This document shows positions 1-9,892 of a DNA stretch of 54,906 nucleotides, piece after piece. The position numbers were made by a program, and so were the translations under genes. The DNA is taken from assembly GCF_001442625.1 (NCBI RefSeq), contig NZ_LMZQ01000042.1, positions 1 to 54,906 of the forward strand, in the 5' to 3' direction. Source of the stretch: Pedobacter ginsenosidimutans. GTDB lineage: Bacteria; Bacteroidota; Bacteroidia; Sphingobacteriales; Sphingobacteriaceae. Within the stretch, counting starts at the first letter, position 1. Every line of letters begins with the position of its first letter. The notes beneath the pieces were generated by a model. It saw only the letters and a program-made list of their open reading frames with translations. It was not told where the DNA came from and made no database searches.

Positions 1-76
1 TTGGCATCGTCTACTCCAATGTCTTTGAATAAAATCTAATTTCCCCGTATAATGACCATTTTAACAAATTACATTA

Positions 77-979
77 TCAATAATTAACATATTGCTCTTC
101 AAAACTGCCATCAGCGTGTAAATCGACCAGTGCATAACCTGGTGCGGTTTCTCTTCTGTTGCCTTCCCACCAAGCACCTGATACGGCACCGTTACAAAGA
201 TAGGTAACACCATTGTAAACCACTTTATCGCGCATATGCAGGTGGCCACTTAAACACAGTTTTACATTAGGATGCTGATAAAAAAGATTGATAATTTTGC
301 TCGTATCGGTATGCATATCGCCACCCAACATGGTCCATTTGTTTACAATGTCATCTTCAATCATTAAAAGTGCAGTTAGGATTGGAATGTGCGACATCAC
401 CATTACAGGCATTTCAGCATTTGTTGTTTCGAGCTCGTCTTTAAGCCATGCCAACTGTTCGTCGCCCAATTTTCCAATATACCAGGTATTGTCGATATCC
501 AGATGGGTACTATCCAGCACAATAATCTTCCATCCGTTCTTCACCAAACTATAATAAGGCTTAACCAGCTGCAATTTATCCATGGCATATTTCTTCCCGT
601 AAAAAACATCGCCCTTAGTGTTTTCGTTCCACCAGATATCGTGATTGCCCAAACAGTAATGCACAGGAAGGTTACATTCGTTCTTCATCGTCTCTTTTAC
701 CAGTTTCCATTGATCGTTAATGGTGCTAATGTTCTCTTTGTTCATATCAAAAACGATATCTCCACCGTTTAAAACCAGGTCTATCTTGGGCGATTGCGAC
801 TGTAAATGGTGCAGGCATTTAACAAACCTGGCGGGCGCATTAAATTGATTTTTAAGATGCACATCAGTGATGTGTGCCACTCTTAGCACCGGTTTTTTAT
901 CGGCTGACAAAGAAAATGCAGGTAGGGTTGGCAGTAAAAACAGGCCACCTATATTCTTAAGTGCGGATCTTCTTTCCAT
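77..979 (-). CDS. Exported calcineurin-like metallophosphoesterase
   Basis: Predicted hydrolase of phosphomono- or diesters with a two-metal centre, exported to the periplasm. The 300-residue protein has all the metallophosphoesterase blocks: DVH (Asp39, His41), GGD (Asp74), GNHD (residues 111-114), SHIP near 197 and GHLH near 245. The N terminus has a twin Arg (residues 3-4) followed by a hydrophobic stretch to about residue 25, so Tat export is possible. It lies 115 bp downstream of the PLC/alkaline phosphatase gene on the same strand, with a strong terminator in between, so it is probably a separate unit that shares the phosphate theme. The substrate cannot be told from sequence. Confidence 0.88.
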   Translation of the reverse strand: MERRSALKNIGGLFLLPTLPAFSLSADKKPVLRVAHITDVHLKNQFNAPARFVKCLHHLQSQSPKIDLVLNGGDIVFDMNKENISTINDQWKLVKETMKNECNLPVHYCLGNHDIWWNENTKGDVFYGKKYAMDKLQLVKPYYSLVKNGWKIIVLDSTHLDIDNTWYIGKLGDEQLAWLKDELETTNAEMPVMVMSHIPILTALLMIEDDIVNKWTMLGGDMHTDTSKIINLFYQHPNVKLCLSGHLHMRDKVVYNGVTYLCNGAVSGAWWEGNRRETAPGYALVDLHADGSFEEQYVNY

Positions 980-1032
980 AACATTCTTTTTATTGTTTCA
1001 AAATTAGCGCTGCCACATTGCTTTAACGTTAA

Positions 1033-1067
1033 GAAAAAAGCGGTGCTGTGGGTATACAGACACCGCT
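1033..1067 (-). terminator. Rho-independent terminator after the SusCD-phosphatase operon
   Basis: Read on the minus strand, a stem AGCGGTGTCTGT / ACAGCACCGCT (one mismatch or bulge) is followed directly by a run of T. It sits 28 bp after the alkaline phosphatase stop codon and before the metallophosphoesterase start. Confidence 0.8.
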
Positions 1068-1094
1068 ATGCAGATTTTGGTATATTTTAAAGAT

Positions 1095-2957
1095 TTATTG
1101 GGTTTTCTTTAAACGATAAGCTTCGATGATTTTATAAAAAATCTGATGGTTAGGATACACCCCCATAAAGGCTTCCGAACCAGGGCCGTAGGCAAATACA
1201 GGCACCATGATATTGGTATGATCATCTGTGCTGAAATTGCCACGAACGGTTCCTTTTCTATAAGAGGCATCCAGGAGCGATAGTCCTCCGGTTTCATGAT
1301 CGGCAGTTACGATTACCAACGTTTCGCCATCCTGATCAGCAAACTTTAAGGCTTCACCCACCAGGCGGTCGAAATCTTGCTGTTCGGTTACCGCAAAAGG
1401 CAAATCGTTTGCGTGCCCGCCATGATCAATCTGTGCCCCTTCTGCCATGATGAAAAATCCTTTTTTATTTTTCGAGAGCAATTCAACCGTTTTTAAGAAC
1501 GAAGTCTTCAGCATTTCTCCCCGGCCTTCCAATATTTTCCGCGTAGCAGAATCGTCTAAAAGCACCACTTGCTTATCCGCATTTGAGGCAACAAAACTTT
1601 TTAGGTCTTTTTGTAGTGTATACCCCTTAGCCGAGATTTTATCCATCAATTTTTGATCTGGATTCTCGGTAAAACTTTTCCGTTTAGAACCAACTAGAAT
1701 ATCAACATGACCGTTCTGAAAATCGGCAGCAATTTCCTTCGTCATGGATCGTTCAAGCTGATGAGCATAAAATGCTGCAGGCGTAGCATCGGTAATATCG
1801 CCACTGCTGATGATCCCGCTTGTAAGACCATAAGGCGCCAAAATATCAGGGATAGACTGAAGTGCTTTACCCGTAGAATCGACGCTGATGTAGCGGTTAT
1901 TGGTTTTATGCCCTGTAGCCATAGCCGTTGCACCTGCTGCAGAATCAGTAAAATCTGAATTGGAAGCCTCGGTGCGCGATAGGCCAAGATGTTTAATCGT
2001 GATGATGTTGGATTGACCAAAATTAGCACTCAAACCTGCCTGAATCTGTGCCAGTCCCATTCCATCCCCTATTAAAAGAATTACATTTTTGGCTTTTGTT
2101 TTTAATCCGTCGCTTTTGTAAGTTGGCTGATATGGTATATAAGCCTTCGGGTTGCTGTATTCAAGCTTAGCCCTGTTCTTGTAAAAATCTTTTAACAATG
2201 TGGGATGATCTGTTCCGATCCAATCAACCCCCATATGCTCCAGTTCTTTCCAACTGTTCGGGCTATCTTTAGTTGCCCAAAAACGGAAAGGTTTGCCCAA
2301 TGCATGTACTTTGGCAATCACCGCTTTCATCTTTTCTAAATCGGTTGGTGTTGGGGTACCTTTTCCATTCCATACCGAATAATGAGAAATATCATCGCTA
2401 ATCATACCAATGTGCTTTAACTGATCACTTGTGTATTGATTTGCGGGACGGCCATCGAAACTGATCAGTGATGGATAATCCTTAAACTTTTCGGCAGGTG
2501 GAACAGCCCCGCTCATTACAATTTTAATGGCTGAGGGATTGATCTGTTGATCGAAAACGGATTCATTACCTTTTAAATCAGCCAGTAATTTAGGGATTAC
2601 ATGTTCATAATCCTCCTTTATATCGATTACCAATTGAAGTTTTTGTTTCGGATCGGCATAAGGATGGTTGGCATGATCTTTAAAAAATGCTACCAATGGA
2701 TCGATATATAATTTTTTCAATGTTTTGCCCGAGGTGATTTCGCTGCTATCGTGGGCAACAAACAATTCTCCATTACGGTAAAATACATCTGCTTCGATAG
2801 ATCCCATACCAGCATAATAAGCCTCCAATAAAGGAATCTGCTGCTTATAATCATTATGGCTGTGTCCGTTACCGGCATTCAGTTTCTGCTGAGCAGAAAC
2901 TGAATATACACCTAGACCCAATAATAAAAACAGGATCAGTTTATTCGATTTTACCAT
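1095..2957 (-). CDS. Two-domain exported phosphatase: PLC/GDPD-like domain fused to alkaline phosphatase
   Basis: A 620-residue secreted protein with a signal peptide ending near residue 22 (SVSAQ). Residues about 28-270 look like the GDPD/PI-PLC TIM-barrel family (HSHNDY at the start, IEADVF with acidic metal ligands, then VAHD). Residues about 288-615 are an alkaline phosphatase: LIGDGMG metal site, TDSAAGATA with the nucleophilic Ser, AEGAQIDHGGH, VTADHETGG and DDHT. The two domains suggest cleavage of a phosphodiester head group followed by release of inorganic phosphate in the periplasm. Its ATG overlaps the SusD stop codon in ATGGTAA, so the two genes are translationally coupled. The diester substrate is not known. 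Each domain is well supported; their cooperation is inferred. Confidence 0.88.
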   Translation of the reverse strand: MVKSNKLILFLLLGLGVYSVSAQQKLNAGNGHSHNDYKQQIPLLEAYYAGMGSIEADVFYRNGELFVAHDSSEITSGKTLKKLYIDPLVAFFKDHANHPYADPKQKLQLVIDIKEDYEHVIPKLLADLKGNESVFDQQINPSAIKIVMSGAVPPAEKFKDYPSLISFDGRPANQYTSDQLKHIGMISDDISHYSVWNGKGTPTPTDLEKMKAVIAKVHALGKPFRFWATKDSPNSWKELEHMGVDWIGTDHPTLLKDFYKNRAKLEYSNPKAYIPYQPTYKSDGLKTKAKNVILLIGDGMGLAQIQAGLSANFGQSNIITIKHLGLSRTEASNSDFTDSAAGATAMATGHKTNNRYISVDSTGKALQSIPDILAPYGLTSGIISSGDITDATPAAFYAHQLERSMTKEIAADFQNGHVDILVGSKRKSFTENPDQKLMDKISAKGYTLQKDLKSFVASNADKQVVLLDDSATRKILEGRGEMLKTSFLKTVELLSKNKKGFFIMAEGAQIDHGGHANDLPFAVTEQQDFDRLVGEALKFADQDGETLVIVTADHETGGLSLLDASYRKGTVRGNFSTDDHTNIMVPVFAYGPGSEAFMGVYPNHQIFYKIIEAYRLKKTQ

Positions 2958-4474
2958 CCTGGATTTTGTTTAATTACACCTGCACTGTTATCAATTTCTC
3001 TTTGTGGTACGGCCCAAACATCGTGCACCTGCGGATTGAAAGTTCTTGCCGGCCAAATTACGCTCCCATCAAAATCGTGCAAAGGTTTGGCATAGGCTGC
3101 CTGTGCATCGCCCCATCTTACCAAATCGCGGTGACGGTCGGCCCATTCTCCTGCAAGTTCGTTACGGCGTTCGCGTTTAAGGTCGCCGATAGTCATTCCT
3201 GTCTTAGTCCCCAAACCTGCGCGTAACCTGATTTTGTTCAGTTCGGTATCGCCTGCCCCTGCACCGCTAAGGTTAATTGCAGCTTCTGCTTTAATCAGCA
3301 ACACTTCGGCATAACGCATTAATGGCACATTTAAATCAGTAGTTCCATTATCTCCATTCGGATTAACGTGTGTTGGAATTGGATTGGCATAAGAAAACGG
3401 CTCCATGTATTTTTTAAATTGGTAATTTGAAGTTGCTCCTCCATCTTTAGTAAAGCTACGCTCGGCACCAAAGAACATAAATTTATCACCAGGTTTCAAA
3501 ATGGTAGCTTCCCTGCGCTGATCGCCAGCTTCGTAAGAATCGTAAAGTTCTTTGGTTGGCAAATAATAACCCCAACCATTGTAAATGCCCCATGCTTTAT
3601 TGGTTAACATTACACCCGGAAGTTTACTTCCCCAGCCGGTGCCACCACCACTTGGCGTACAAACCACCGACCAGATATATTCTTTAGACCAGTTGTTTGA
3701 AGCCTTAAAAACATCGGCAAAACCAGTATTTACTAAATCATGCTGACCTGAAGTGATGACCATATCAGCATATTTAGCAGCATTGGCATAATCTTTTTTG
3801 AACAGGTACACTTTAGATAGGTAAGCCCATGCAGCCGTTTTATGTGCTTTACCGTAATCAGCTGGTTTCATTGCTGAAAACAGAGGAAGGTTATCAGCTG
3901 CCTTTAAAAGAAGCGAAATAATATAATCGTAGTTCTCGTTTACATTACTGGCGCGGGGAATGGGCTGAGATGCATCTGTTTCAGGCTTAACAATTGGTAC
4001 ACCCGCTTTATCGCTACCGTAATTGGCAGCCAGCTGAAAATAAACCAAACCTGCATTAAAATAAGCATCGCCAATGATCTGTTTCTTTAAACTTTCATCC
4101 ATATTGATGTTCGGCACATTGGTAATGATATCGTTGGCACGTTTGATGATGGCATAACGCATACTCCACTGCGTTTCGGTATAACCACCGCCTACATAAG
4201 TACGGTTAAAGTTTTTAATGTTATCGGCCTCTGGCTTGTTACGGCCGGTAACCATATCATCGCTGGCATTGATAAACCAGAACATCCCGCGACCGTAAAA
4301 ATCTTCAGCATTATAGATTTCGTACATTCCACCTTCGGCTTTCAATGCATCCTCTTTAGTTTTCCAGAAGTTCTGTGCCGATGGAGAACCTTCGGGTGTA
4401 ATATCGAGCTGCTTTGTACATGAAGAGAAAACAGCAAGGGCGGCAAATGCCATATATTTTAAATTCTTTTTCAT
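2951..4474 (-). CDS. SusD/RagB nutrient-binding outer-membrane lipoprotein
   Basis: A 507-residue SusD-family protein that would cap the SusC channel on the cell surface and bind its substrate. The lipobox is FSSC with Cys19. The N-terminal motif around residues 30-60 (SAQNFWKTKEDAL) and the C terminus IKQNPGW are typical of RagB/SusD. It follows its SusC by 11 bp and overlaps the phosphatase gene by 7 bp, so the substrate is probably a phosphate-containing organic compound. The FecR/sigma pair upstream is the likely control. Confidence 0.93.
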   Translation of the reverse strand: MKKNLKYMAFAALAVFSSCTKQLDITPEGSPSAQNFWKTKEDALKAEGGMYEIYNAEDFYGRGMFWFINASDDMVTGRNKPEADNIKNFNRTYVGGGYTETQWSMRYAIIKRANDIITNVPNINMDESLKKQIIGDAYFNAGLVYFQLAANYGSDKAGVPIVKPETDASQPIPRASNVNENYDYIISLLLKAADNLPLFSAMKPADYGKAHKTAAWAYLSKVYLFKKDYANAAKYADMVITSGQHDLVNTGFADVFKASNNWSKEYIWSVVCTPSGGGTGWGSKLPGVMLTNKAWGIYNGWGYYLPTKELYDSYEAGDQRREATILKPGDKFMFFGAERSFTKDGGATSNYQFKKYMEPFSYANPIPTHVNPNGDNGTTDLNVPLMRYAEVLLIKAEAAINLSGAGAGDTELNKIRLRAGLGTKTGMTIGDLKRERRNELAGEWADRHRDLVRWGDAQAAYAKPLHDFDGSVIWPARTFNPQVHDVWAVPQREIDNSAGVIKQNPGW

Positions 4475-4485
4475 TATTGTTGTGA

Positions 4486-7400
4486 TTATAAATTTACACT
4501 TAAACCAAGGATAAAACTTCGTGCCTGCGGATAACGGCCAACATCCACTCCATTGTTGTCCATTCCGATTTCTGGATCAAAGCCTGAATATTTAGTAATA
4601 GTGAAAAGGTTGTTTGCTGTGGCATAAATTCTTACACCACCTGTTTTTAATTTATTAGCGATCGATTTTGGTAAACTGTAGCCTAAGGTTACGTTGCGTA
4701 TACGCAGATAAGAGCCATTTTCGATATAAAAATCAGAAGCTGCAAAATTTCCGTTGGCATCGCTGGTTGAAATAATCGGCACTTTGCCACCTGGATTTTC
4801 TGGCGACCATGCATCTAAAATGCCGACCAATTTGTTGTATGAAGGACCACTAGCGCTATAAGTAGTGCGTTTTACGGCGTTGAATAATTTATTTCCTTGT
4901 ACGCCCTGTGCAAAAATATTAAAGTCGAAATTTTTATAACTTGCGTTAAAGCTCAACCCATAAGAGAAATCGGGATAAGCGCTACCAGCAAAATAACGGT
5001 CTTTACTGTCAATAGATCCATCACCGTTGATATCTACAAATCTAAAATCACCTGCTTTTGCATTTGGCTGAATTTTTTGTCCTTTAGCATTTTTATAGTT
5101 ATCGGCTTCTGCCTGACTTTGGAAAATACCATCAGTTTTTAATACAAAATAACTATACAGTGGCTGTCCTACCCTATTGGTAAGGGGCGCAACTTCATTC
5201 CGGAAATTGGTAGATACAACCTGGTTTTCTATACCAGGAATAAGTTCTTCTATATTGTTGTTTATTTTGGTTAAAGTAGCATTTACGGAATAGGTAAAAG
5301 CTGCATTTTTATCACTATTATAATTTAATCCTAACTCAAAACCTTTATCTTTTACTTTACCGGCATTAATGGTCTGAGTACCTAAACCTGCTGTTCCGGG
5401 TAATGTTCTCACCAGGATCATTTTATTAATTTCTTTAACAAAATAGTCTGCTGTAAGACTCAATCTGCCTAAAACGGCTACATCAACACCAAAGTTTGTT
5501 TGTTTAGATTCTGCCCATGCGATATTAGGATTGGCTAAAACCGTTTGAACATAACCATTTTGCAAAGTTGGCGTTTGTCCGAAATAACTTTGTGTTGGAC
5601 TTAACAATGGGTTCACCGCAGCAGAAGTAAGTGCTGCTAAATTACCGAGAAAACCATAACTTGCCCTTAATTTCAATTCATTTAACCAACTTACATCTTT
5701 AAGAAAGTCTTCTTTGCTCATTAGCCATCCAACAGAAGCTGAACCATAATTCCGGGTCCTGTTATTTTTGGTCAGTAATGACGATCCATCACGGCGACCG
5801 ATTAACGATGCCAGGTATTTTTCGCGATAGTTATAGTTTGCCCTAAAAAACAATGACGAAAGTGCTTGTGCGCTATAACCGCTCGATGAAGGCTGTATTA
5901 CTGTGGCATTCATCAAATACCTGTATTGTGGCGATTCATCATCAAAACCTGATCCTGAAGCAAACAAACTTCTGTACTGTGTTTTTTGAAATGAGTAACC
6001 ACCCGTAAGATCGAGCTGATGGCTACCAAAGGTACCTTTGTAATTTAACACTTGTTCTGTCAGGAAATCGCTATTATGGTTGTTGCTTTCCTGTAAACTA
6101 TTGCTTAATACGGGTTTTCCTACCTCAGGCCTTTTAGGTGTAAAGCTTTTAAAAGCAGCATCTGTTTTGGTGATGCTTAAGTTAGACCTAAAAGTTAAAC
6201 CTTTGGCTAATTTAATATTGGCATAGGGATTAACGACCAACACATTTACCGGATTGTTGATATCAATACGCATTAAATCGGCAACAGGGTTAACAATATC
6301 GCCATAATCTCCAGCATACGGCCCAGGTAAACCTGCAAAACTACCATCGGCATTGTAAGGTGTGGCATTTGTAGGATAATAAATGGCCGAAAGTAAAGCA
6401 CCCGTATAATCGCTGCTGGTATTTGCGCCGTTTCCGTTAGTGCTGCTGTACGATAAGTTTTCGCCAATTTTTAACCAATTGGTTACCTCATGTTCGGTAT
6501 TGATCCTGAAATTATAACGTTTGGTTTTAGTGTTTAACACAATCCCTTCGGCATTCCGGTAATTGAAACTCAAATAATAATTCGATTTTTCAGAGCCACC
6601 GTTGATTGCAGCATTATAATCCTGCAATAAGCCATCTCTAAACACTTCATCCATCCAGTCGGTACGTGTAATCTGCCCGTCAGGATATTTTGCAGCATCA
6701 AAGGCTGGCAATATGGTAGTACCGCCGTTTTTAGCTGCAGTTGCGGCTACCTGCGCACGTTGTTGTGCATTTAATGATTCTAGTTTTTTCCAGGCACTTT
6801 GTTGTCCAATTTTCGCATCAAAACTGATCTGCATCTTACCGCTTTTACCTTTTTTGGTCGTAATTAATATTACACCGCCAGAAGCTCTTGCGCCATAAAT
6901 GGCTGCAGATCCATCTTTTAGCACCGATATCGATTCAATATCGTTAGGGTTAAGCTGTGGAGTACCCGAAAAGATAGATCCGTCGATTACGTAAAGTACA
7001 TTTTCTCCATTAATACCGCCTGAGCCACGAACATTGATACGAGGCATCGATGTCGGATCGCCACCCTCGTTGGTCACAATTACACCCGGAGTTTTTCCGG
7101 CAAGCACCTCACCTACACTATTTAATGATCGCGAAGAAAGTTTATCCATCCCCACAATACTGATTGCTCCGGTTAAGGTTTCTTTTTTCTGTGTACCGTA
7201 ACCTACAACCACTACATCAGCAAGTGTGGAGCGTTCTTCTTTCAAAACCATGTTAATTACCTGGTTTTCGCCCACTTTTGCTTCCCTGGTCTGATAACCA
7301 ATCATGGAGAATGACAGTACGGCATCAGCGCCAACTGCAATGCGATAAGCACCGTTTCCATCGGTAATAGTACCACTTTGTGTGCCTAATACTTTCACCG

Positions 7401-7830
7401 AAACACCTGGAAGTGCCAAACCTGTAGTATCTTTTACTACCCCTGTGATTATCCGGTCTGGCTTATTCATTACGGCATTGTTTAAAATCACATATCCACC
7501 TTTTTCTAAAACCTGCAAACCAAGCCTGTCTAAAAGTGATCTTACGGGTTCTGTGTTAAAATCGCCACTTAAAAACATGTTTTTTTGTTGCAACTGATCT
7601 GGATTGTACACAAAACTAAGTCCGGTACGGGATTCAATTTCTTTGATGATCTCGGTCATCTTACGGCCTTTATTTATTGTAATGCTTACCGTAGTTTTCT
7701 CTAATTTTTGTGCCATACCTGCCGAAGCGAGGATAGAGCTGCAAAAAATGCAGAGGATTGTAAATGTTAAACATGAGTATTTCATGATCTTATAAAGAGC
7801 TGGTGTCCTCTTAGCGGAGGTTGTTTTCAT
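4486..7830 (-). CDS. SusC/RagA TonB-dependent receptor with STN signalling domain
   Basis: A 1114-residue outer-membrane channel. In order: a signal sequence (about 1-41, long n-region), an STN domain (about 45-118) that in this family talks to an inner-membrane FecR, a carboxypeptidase-like beta domain (about 125-205, GVVKDTTG...GYQTRE), a TonB-box-like stretch DVVVVGYGTQKKE, the plug with ISVLKDGSAAIYGARASGG, and a C-terminal beta barrel ending in SVNL. The STN domain plus the adjacent FecR and ECF sigma genes point to substrate-induced cell-surface signalling. An alternative start at the internal Met (MKYSCL, residue 17) would give a more usual signal peptide. Confidence 0.93.
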   Translation of the reverse strand: MKTTSAKRTPALYKIMKYSCLTFTILCIFCSSILASAGMAQKLEKTTVSITINKGRKMTEIIKEIESRTGLSFVYNPDQLQQKNMFLSGDFNTEPVRSLLDRLGLQVLEKGGYVILNNAVMNKPDRIITGVVKDTTGLALPGVSVKVLGTQSGTITDGNGAYRIAVGADAVLSFSMIGYQTREAKVGENQVINMVLKEERSTLADVVVVGYGTQKKETLTGAISIVGMDKLSSRSLNSVGEVLAGKTPGVIVTNEGGDPTSMPRINVRGSGGINGENVLYVIDGSIFSGTPQLNPNDIESISVLKDGSAAIYGARASGGVILITTKKGKSGKMQISFDAKIGQQSAWKKLESLNAQQRAQVAATAAKNGGTTILPAFDAAKYPDGQITRTDWMDEVFRDGLLQDYNAAINGGSEKSNYYLSFNYRNAEGIVLNTKTKRYNFRINTEHEVTNWLKIGENLSYSSTNGNGANTSSDYTGALLSAIYYPTNATPYNADGSFAGLPGPYAGDYGDIVNPVADLMRIDINNPVNVLVVNPYANIKLAKGLTFRSNLSITKTDAAFKSFTPKRPEVGKPVLSNSLQESNNHNSDFLTEQVLNYKGTFGSHQLDLTGGYSFQKTQYRSLFASGSGFDDESPQYRYLMNATVIQPSSSGYSAQALSSLFFRANYNYREKYLASLIGRRDGSSLLTKNNRTRNYGSASVGWLMSKEDFLKDVSWLNELKLRASYGFLGNLAALTSAAVNPLLSPTQSYFGQTPTLQNGYVQTVLANPNIAWAESKQTNFGVDVAVLGRLSLTADYFVKEINKMILVRTLPGTAGLGTQTINAGKVKDKGFELGLNYNSDKNAAFTYSVNATLTKINNNIEELIPGIENQVVSTNFRNEVAPLTNRVGQPLYSYFVLKTDGIFQSQAEADNYKNAKGQKIQPNAKAGDFRFVDINGDGSIDSKDRYFAGSAYPDFSYGLSFNASYKNFDFNIFAQGVQGNKLFNAVKRTTYSASGPSYNKLVGILDAWSPENPGGKVPIISTSDANGNFAASDFYIENGSYLRIRNVTLGYSLPKSIANKLKTGGVRIYATANNLFTITKYSGFDPEIGMDNNGVDVGRYPQARSFILGLSVNL

Positions 7831-7954
7831 TGCTTAATTTGTTTGATTTTATTTTTGTAAAGCTTTAATTATACTGGCTTTTGTTGCCAGGAAGAAAGAT
7901 TGCGGCGAACGATCTGATCGGTACCGTAGAAAATTTCTATATCATATTCCTATC

Positions 7955-8899
7955 TCATCTGTATATATTAAATGTTTTATGATTTTTTGATGCATTGAAC
8001 CTGAGGTGATGCAGACTGCAAATGATATCCAAAATCTCTTCAGGCGATTGCTTACTGCTGAAAGATGCAGTAGTTTTAAGTTTGCCCAAAGTGATATCGT
8101 TCAGCAAAATCTTGATGCTATAAACATATTGGAGTTTAGTAATAACCTGATCGAGGTTTGCACCATCAAAAGCAAATTCGATAAAAGCAGACGCTTTGAT
8201 TTTACGGATGGCAGCGCGACCGTCATTTTTATCATAAGTTAAAAACTCATCCTTAACCAGCGTCCCCAGGTTGCCTTTTTGATTGCTCACCCCAACTTTA
8301 CCGGTAACTACGGCAACCTCGAGCTGTTTATTGGCCTGATAAGATTTAACTTTGAAAGAGGTCCCTAAAACTTTAATGTCTACCCCAGCGCTTGTATGTA
8401 CTGTAAACGGCCTTTTTTCCTGGTGGGCAATATCAAAAAAAGCTTCCCCTTCTTTAAGTGCAATATGGCGGCTGTTTGAAGCAAAGGCTTTAGGATAGCA
8501 GAGTTTTGCAGACGGACCTAACAAAACCACCGAACCATCTGATAAGGTAATGCGCTTCCGTTCTGTACCTCCAGTAACTACGGTAATCTGATTTTCAAGC
8601 TTCAATGGGGTATTGAGTTTCCAAATGCTTATTCCCAGTGTAATGATGATGAGTATGGCGGCAGCGATCCTGATAAAAGACTGTAGTTTGAATACTTTGC
8701 CATGTTTTGGCTTTTGGCGCATAGCGGCCTGAAGGTGAGCAAACATTTGCTCGCCTATCGCTGCTTTCCGATCGGCTGCCAATTCAATATTTTCCTGATT
8801 GAGCGTGGCATACCACTCTTCAACTTTTTTTTGTTCTTGCGGACTTGCCTGCTTATTGAGATATTTCTGCAGCAGTTCCTTTGCCTGTTCTTCTGTCAT
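7955..8899 (-). CDS. FecR-type anti-sigma factor
   Basis: A 314-residue inner-membrane regulator. The cytoplasmic N-terminal part (about 1-85, helical and charged) would hold the sigma factor. A single transmembrane segment lies near residues 90-107 (IAAAILIIITLGISIW). The periplasmic FecR domain follows (about 115-215, with VTGGTERKRITLSDGS and FTVHT) and then a C-terminal DUF4974-like domain (about 245-314). It lies between the ECF sigma gene (63 bp upstream) and the STN-bearing SusC (124 bp downstream), the standard order for transducing SusC loci in Bacteroidota. Confidence 0.93.
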   Translation of the reverse strand: MTEEQAKELLQKYLNKQASPQEQKKVEEWYATLNQENIELAADRKAAIGEQMFAHLQAAMRQKPKHGKVFKLQSFIRIAAAILIIITLGISIWKLNTPLKLENQITVVTGGTERKRITLSDGSVVLLGPSAKLCYPKAFASNSRHIALKEGEAFFDIAHQEKRPFTVHTSAGVDIKVLGTSFKVKSYQANKQLEVAVVTGKVGVSNQKGNLGTLVKDEFLTYDKNDGRAAIRKIKASAFIEFAFDGANLDQVITKLQYVYSIKILLNDITLGKLKTTASFSSKQSPEEILDIICSLHHLRFNASKNHKTFNIYR

Positions 8900-8962
8900 T
8901 TAAATACATGTCAGTTGAAAAGCAGATCGGTACTAACCAAGAATGTTATCTATAAATTAACT

Positions 8963-9550
8963 TTATGTTAAGCCGATTAAAGCTGCAATGAGCAGGATAT
9001 AGGAAAGGCTTTTTTTAAGCAATTTTAGCGCTGCAGAAATCTGGTTTTTTACTGTTTGGACCGAAACATCAAGTTCTGAAGCTATTTCTTTAATGGATTT
9101 TTCCTGTTTTCGGCTCATCGAGAATACCAATTGCATTTTTTCGGGTAAAAGTGCAATAGCGGCATCAACTTCTAAATGAAGCTCTTTTAAAATCAGTTTA
9201 TCATCAGCTGCTGCAATATGCTGCTCATCCATTAATGCTTTAAGTGCAGTTTGGTGGTGTTCTTTAATGCTGCCCGACCTGAAATAATTAATCACCTTAT
9301 ATTTCACCGCACCATACAGGTAGGCATCAAGGCTTCCTGTTAGGTTAATTGCTGTTCGGTTCTCCCAGAGGGATATGAAAATTTCCTGTGTAATATCCTG
9401 TGCCAGCGCCTCATCGCCCATTTTTTTCAGCGCAACATCAAAAATATCCTCCCAGTAGATCCGGTAGATCGCCTCCATAGCCCGATGATCTCCAAGCTGT
9501 AAAGATAAAAATAATGAATTGTCCAAGGGATGCCGCTTTATAAAGCGCAA
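8963..9550 (-). CDS. ECF-type RNA polymerase sigma factor
   Basis: A 195-residue sigma-70 family protein. Region 2 is seen around residues 15-90 (AIYRIYWEDIF, DITQEIFISLWENR) and region 4 around 125-180 (LPEKMQLVFSMSR, IKEIASELDVSVQTVKNQ). It should direct transcription of the SusCD-phosphatase genes when FecR releases it. The only start codon that keeps region 2 intact is TTG at 9550; an in-frame stop lies eight codons upstream and no ATG occurs between. The next ATG (codon 25) would cut into region 2. The C terminus ends in a hydrophobic tail (YILLIAALIGL), which is odd but seen in related sigma factors. Confidence 0.9.
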   Translation of the reverse strand: MRFIKRHPLDNSLFLSLQLGDHRAMEAIYRIYWEDIFDVALKKMGDEALAQDITQEIFISLWENRTAINLTGSLDAYLYGAVKYKVINYFRSGSIKEHHQTALKALMDEQHIAAADDKLILKELHLEVDAAIALLPEKMQLVFSMSRKQEKSIKEIASELDVSVQTVKNQISAALKLLKKSLSYILLIAALIGLT

Positions 9551-9892
9551 AGCTAAGGGGCTAATATTCCCTTAGTATTAACAAATCTTAAAGAGTAGAT
9601 GACGAATAATGGGAAATGCAAGATGGAAAATGGATAGGACTCTGTGGTGATTTGCGATATCCATGGGAAACATGACGCGATTGAGTTCCCCCTTGGCTGT
9701 CCGTAGAGTTCCGAAGGGCTCTACGGACAATACAATGGAAAAGAGTCTCTGACTTGGTATTAACCATTGAGTTGTTAAATTCTCCATCCGTAGTGACACT
9801 GCGTTTAACACTACGGATAGAATGGTAGCTATCGGGGTCCGCTCGAAATGACGAATCATGAAGGAGACATATTCGCAATGACTCCTAATCAC
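9551..9892. repeat. Intergenic spacer with two perfect hairpins
   Basis: No gene is supported in this 342-bp gap. It holds two perfect inverted repeats: an 11-bp stem TGTCCGTAGAG at 9698-9708 with its complement at 9719-9729, and a 10-bp stem ATCCGTAGTG at 9786-9795 with its complement at 9809-9818. Both stems share the core TCCGTAG. Phrases such as CGAAATGACGA and CGCAATGAC recall the dispersed repeats seen near 49200 and 51100. Confidence 0.6.

Noticed and set aside
1..60. Possible C-terminal end of a plus-strand gene (a frame ending in SNVFE and stop near 33)
   Set aside because: Only ten codons are visible and two other frames also stop nearby; too short to support.
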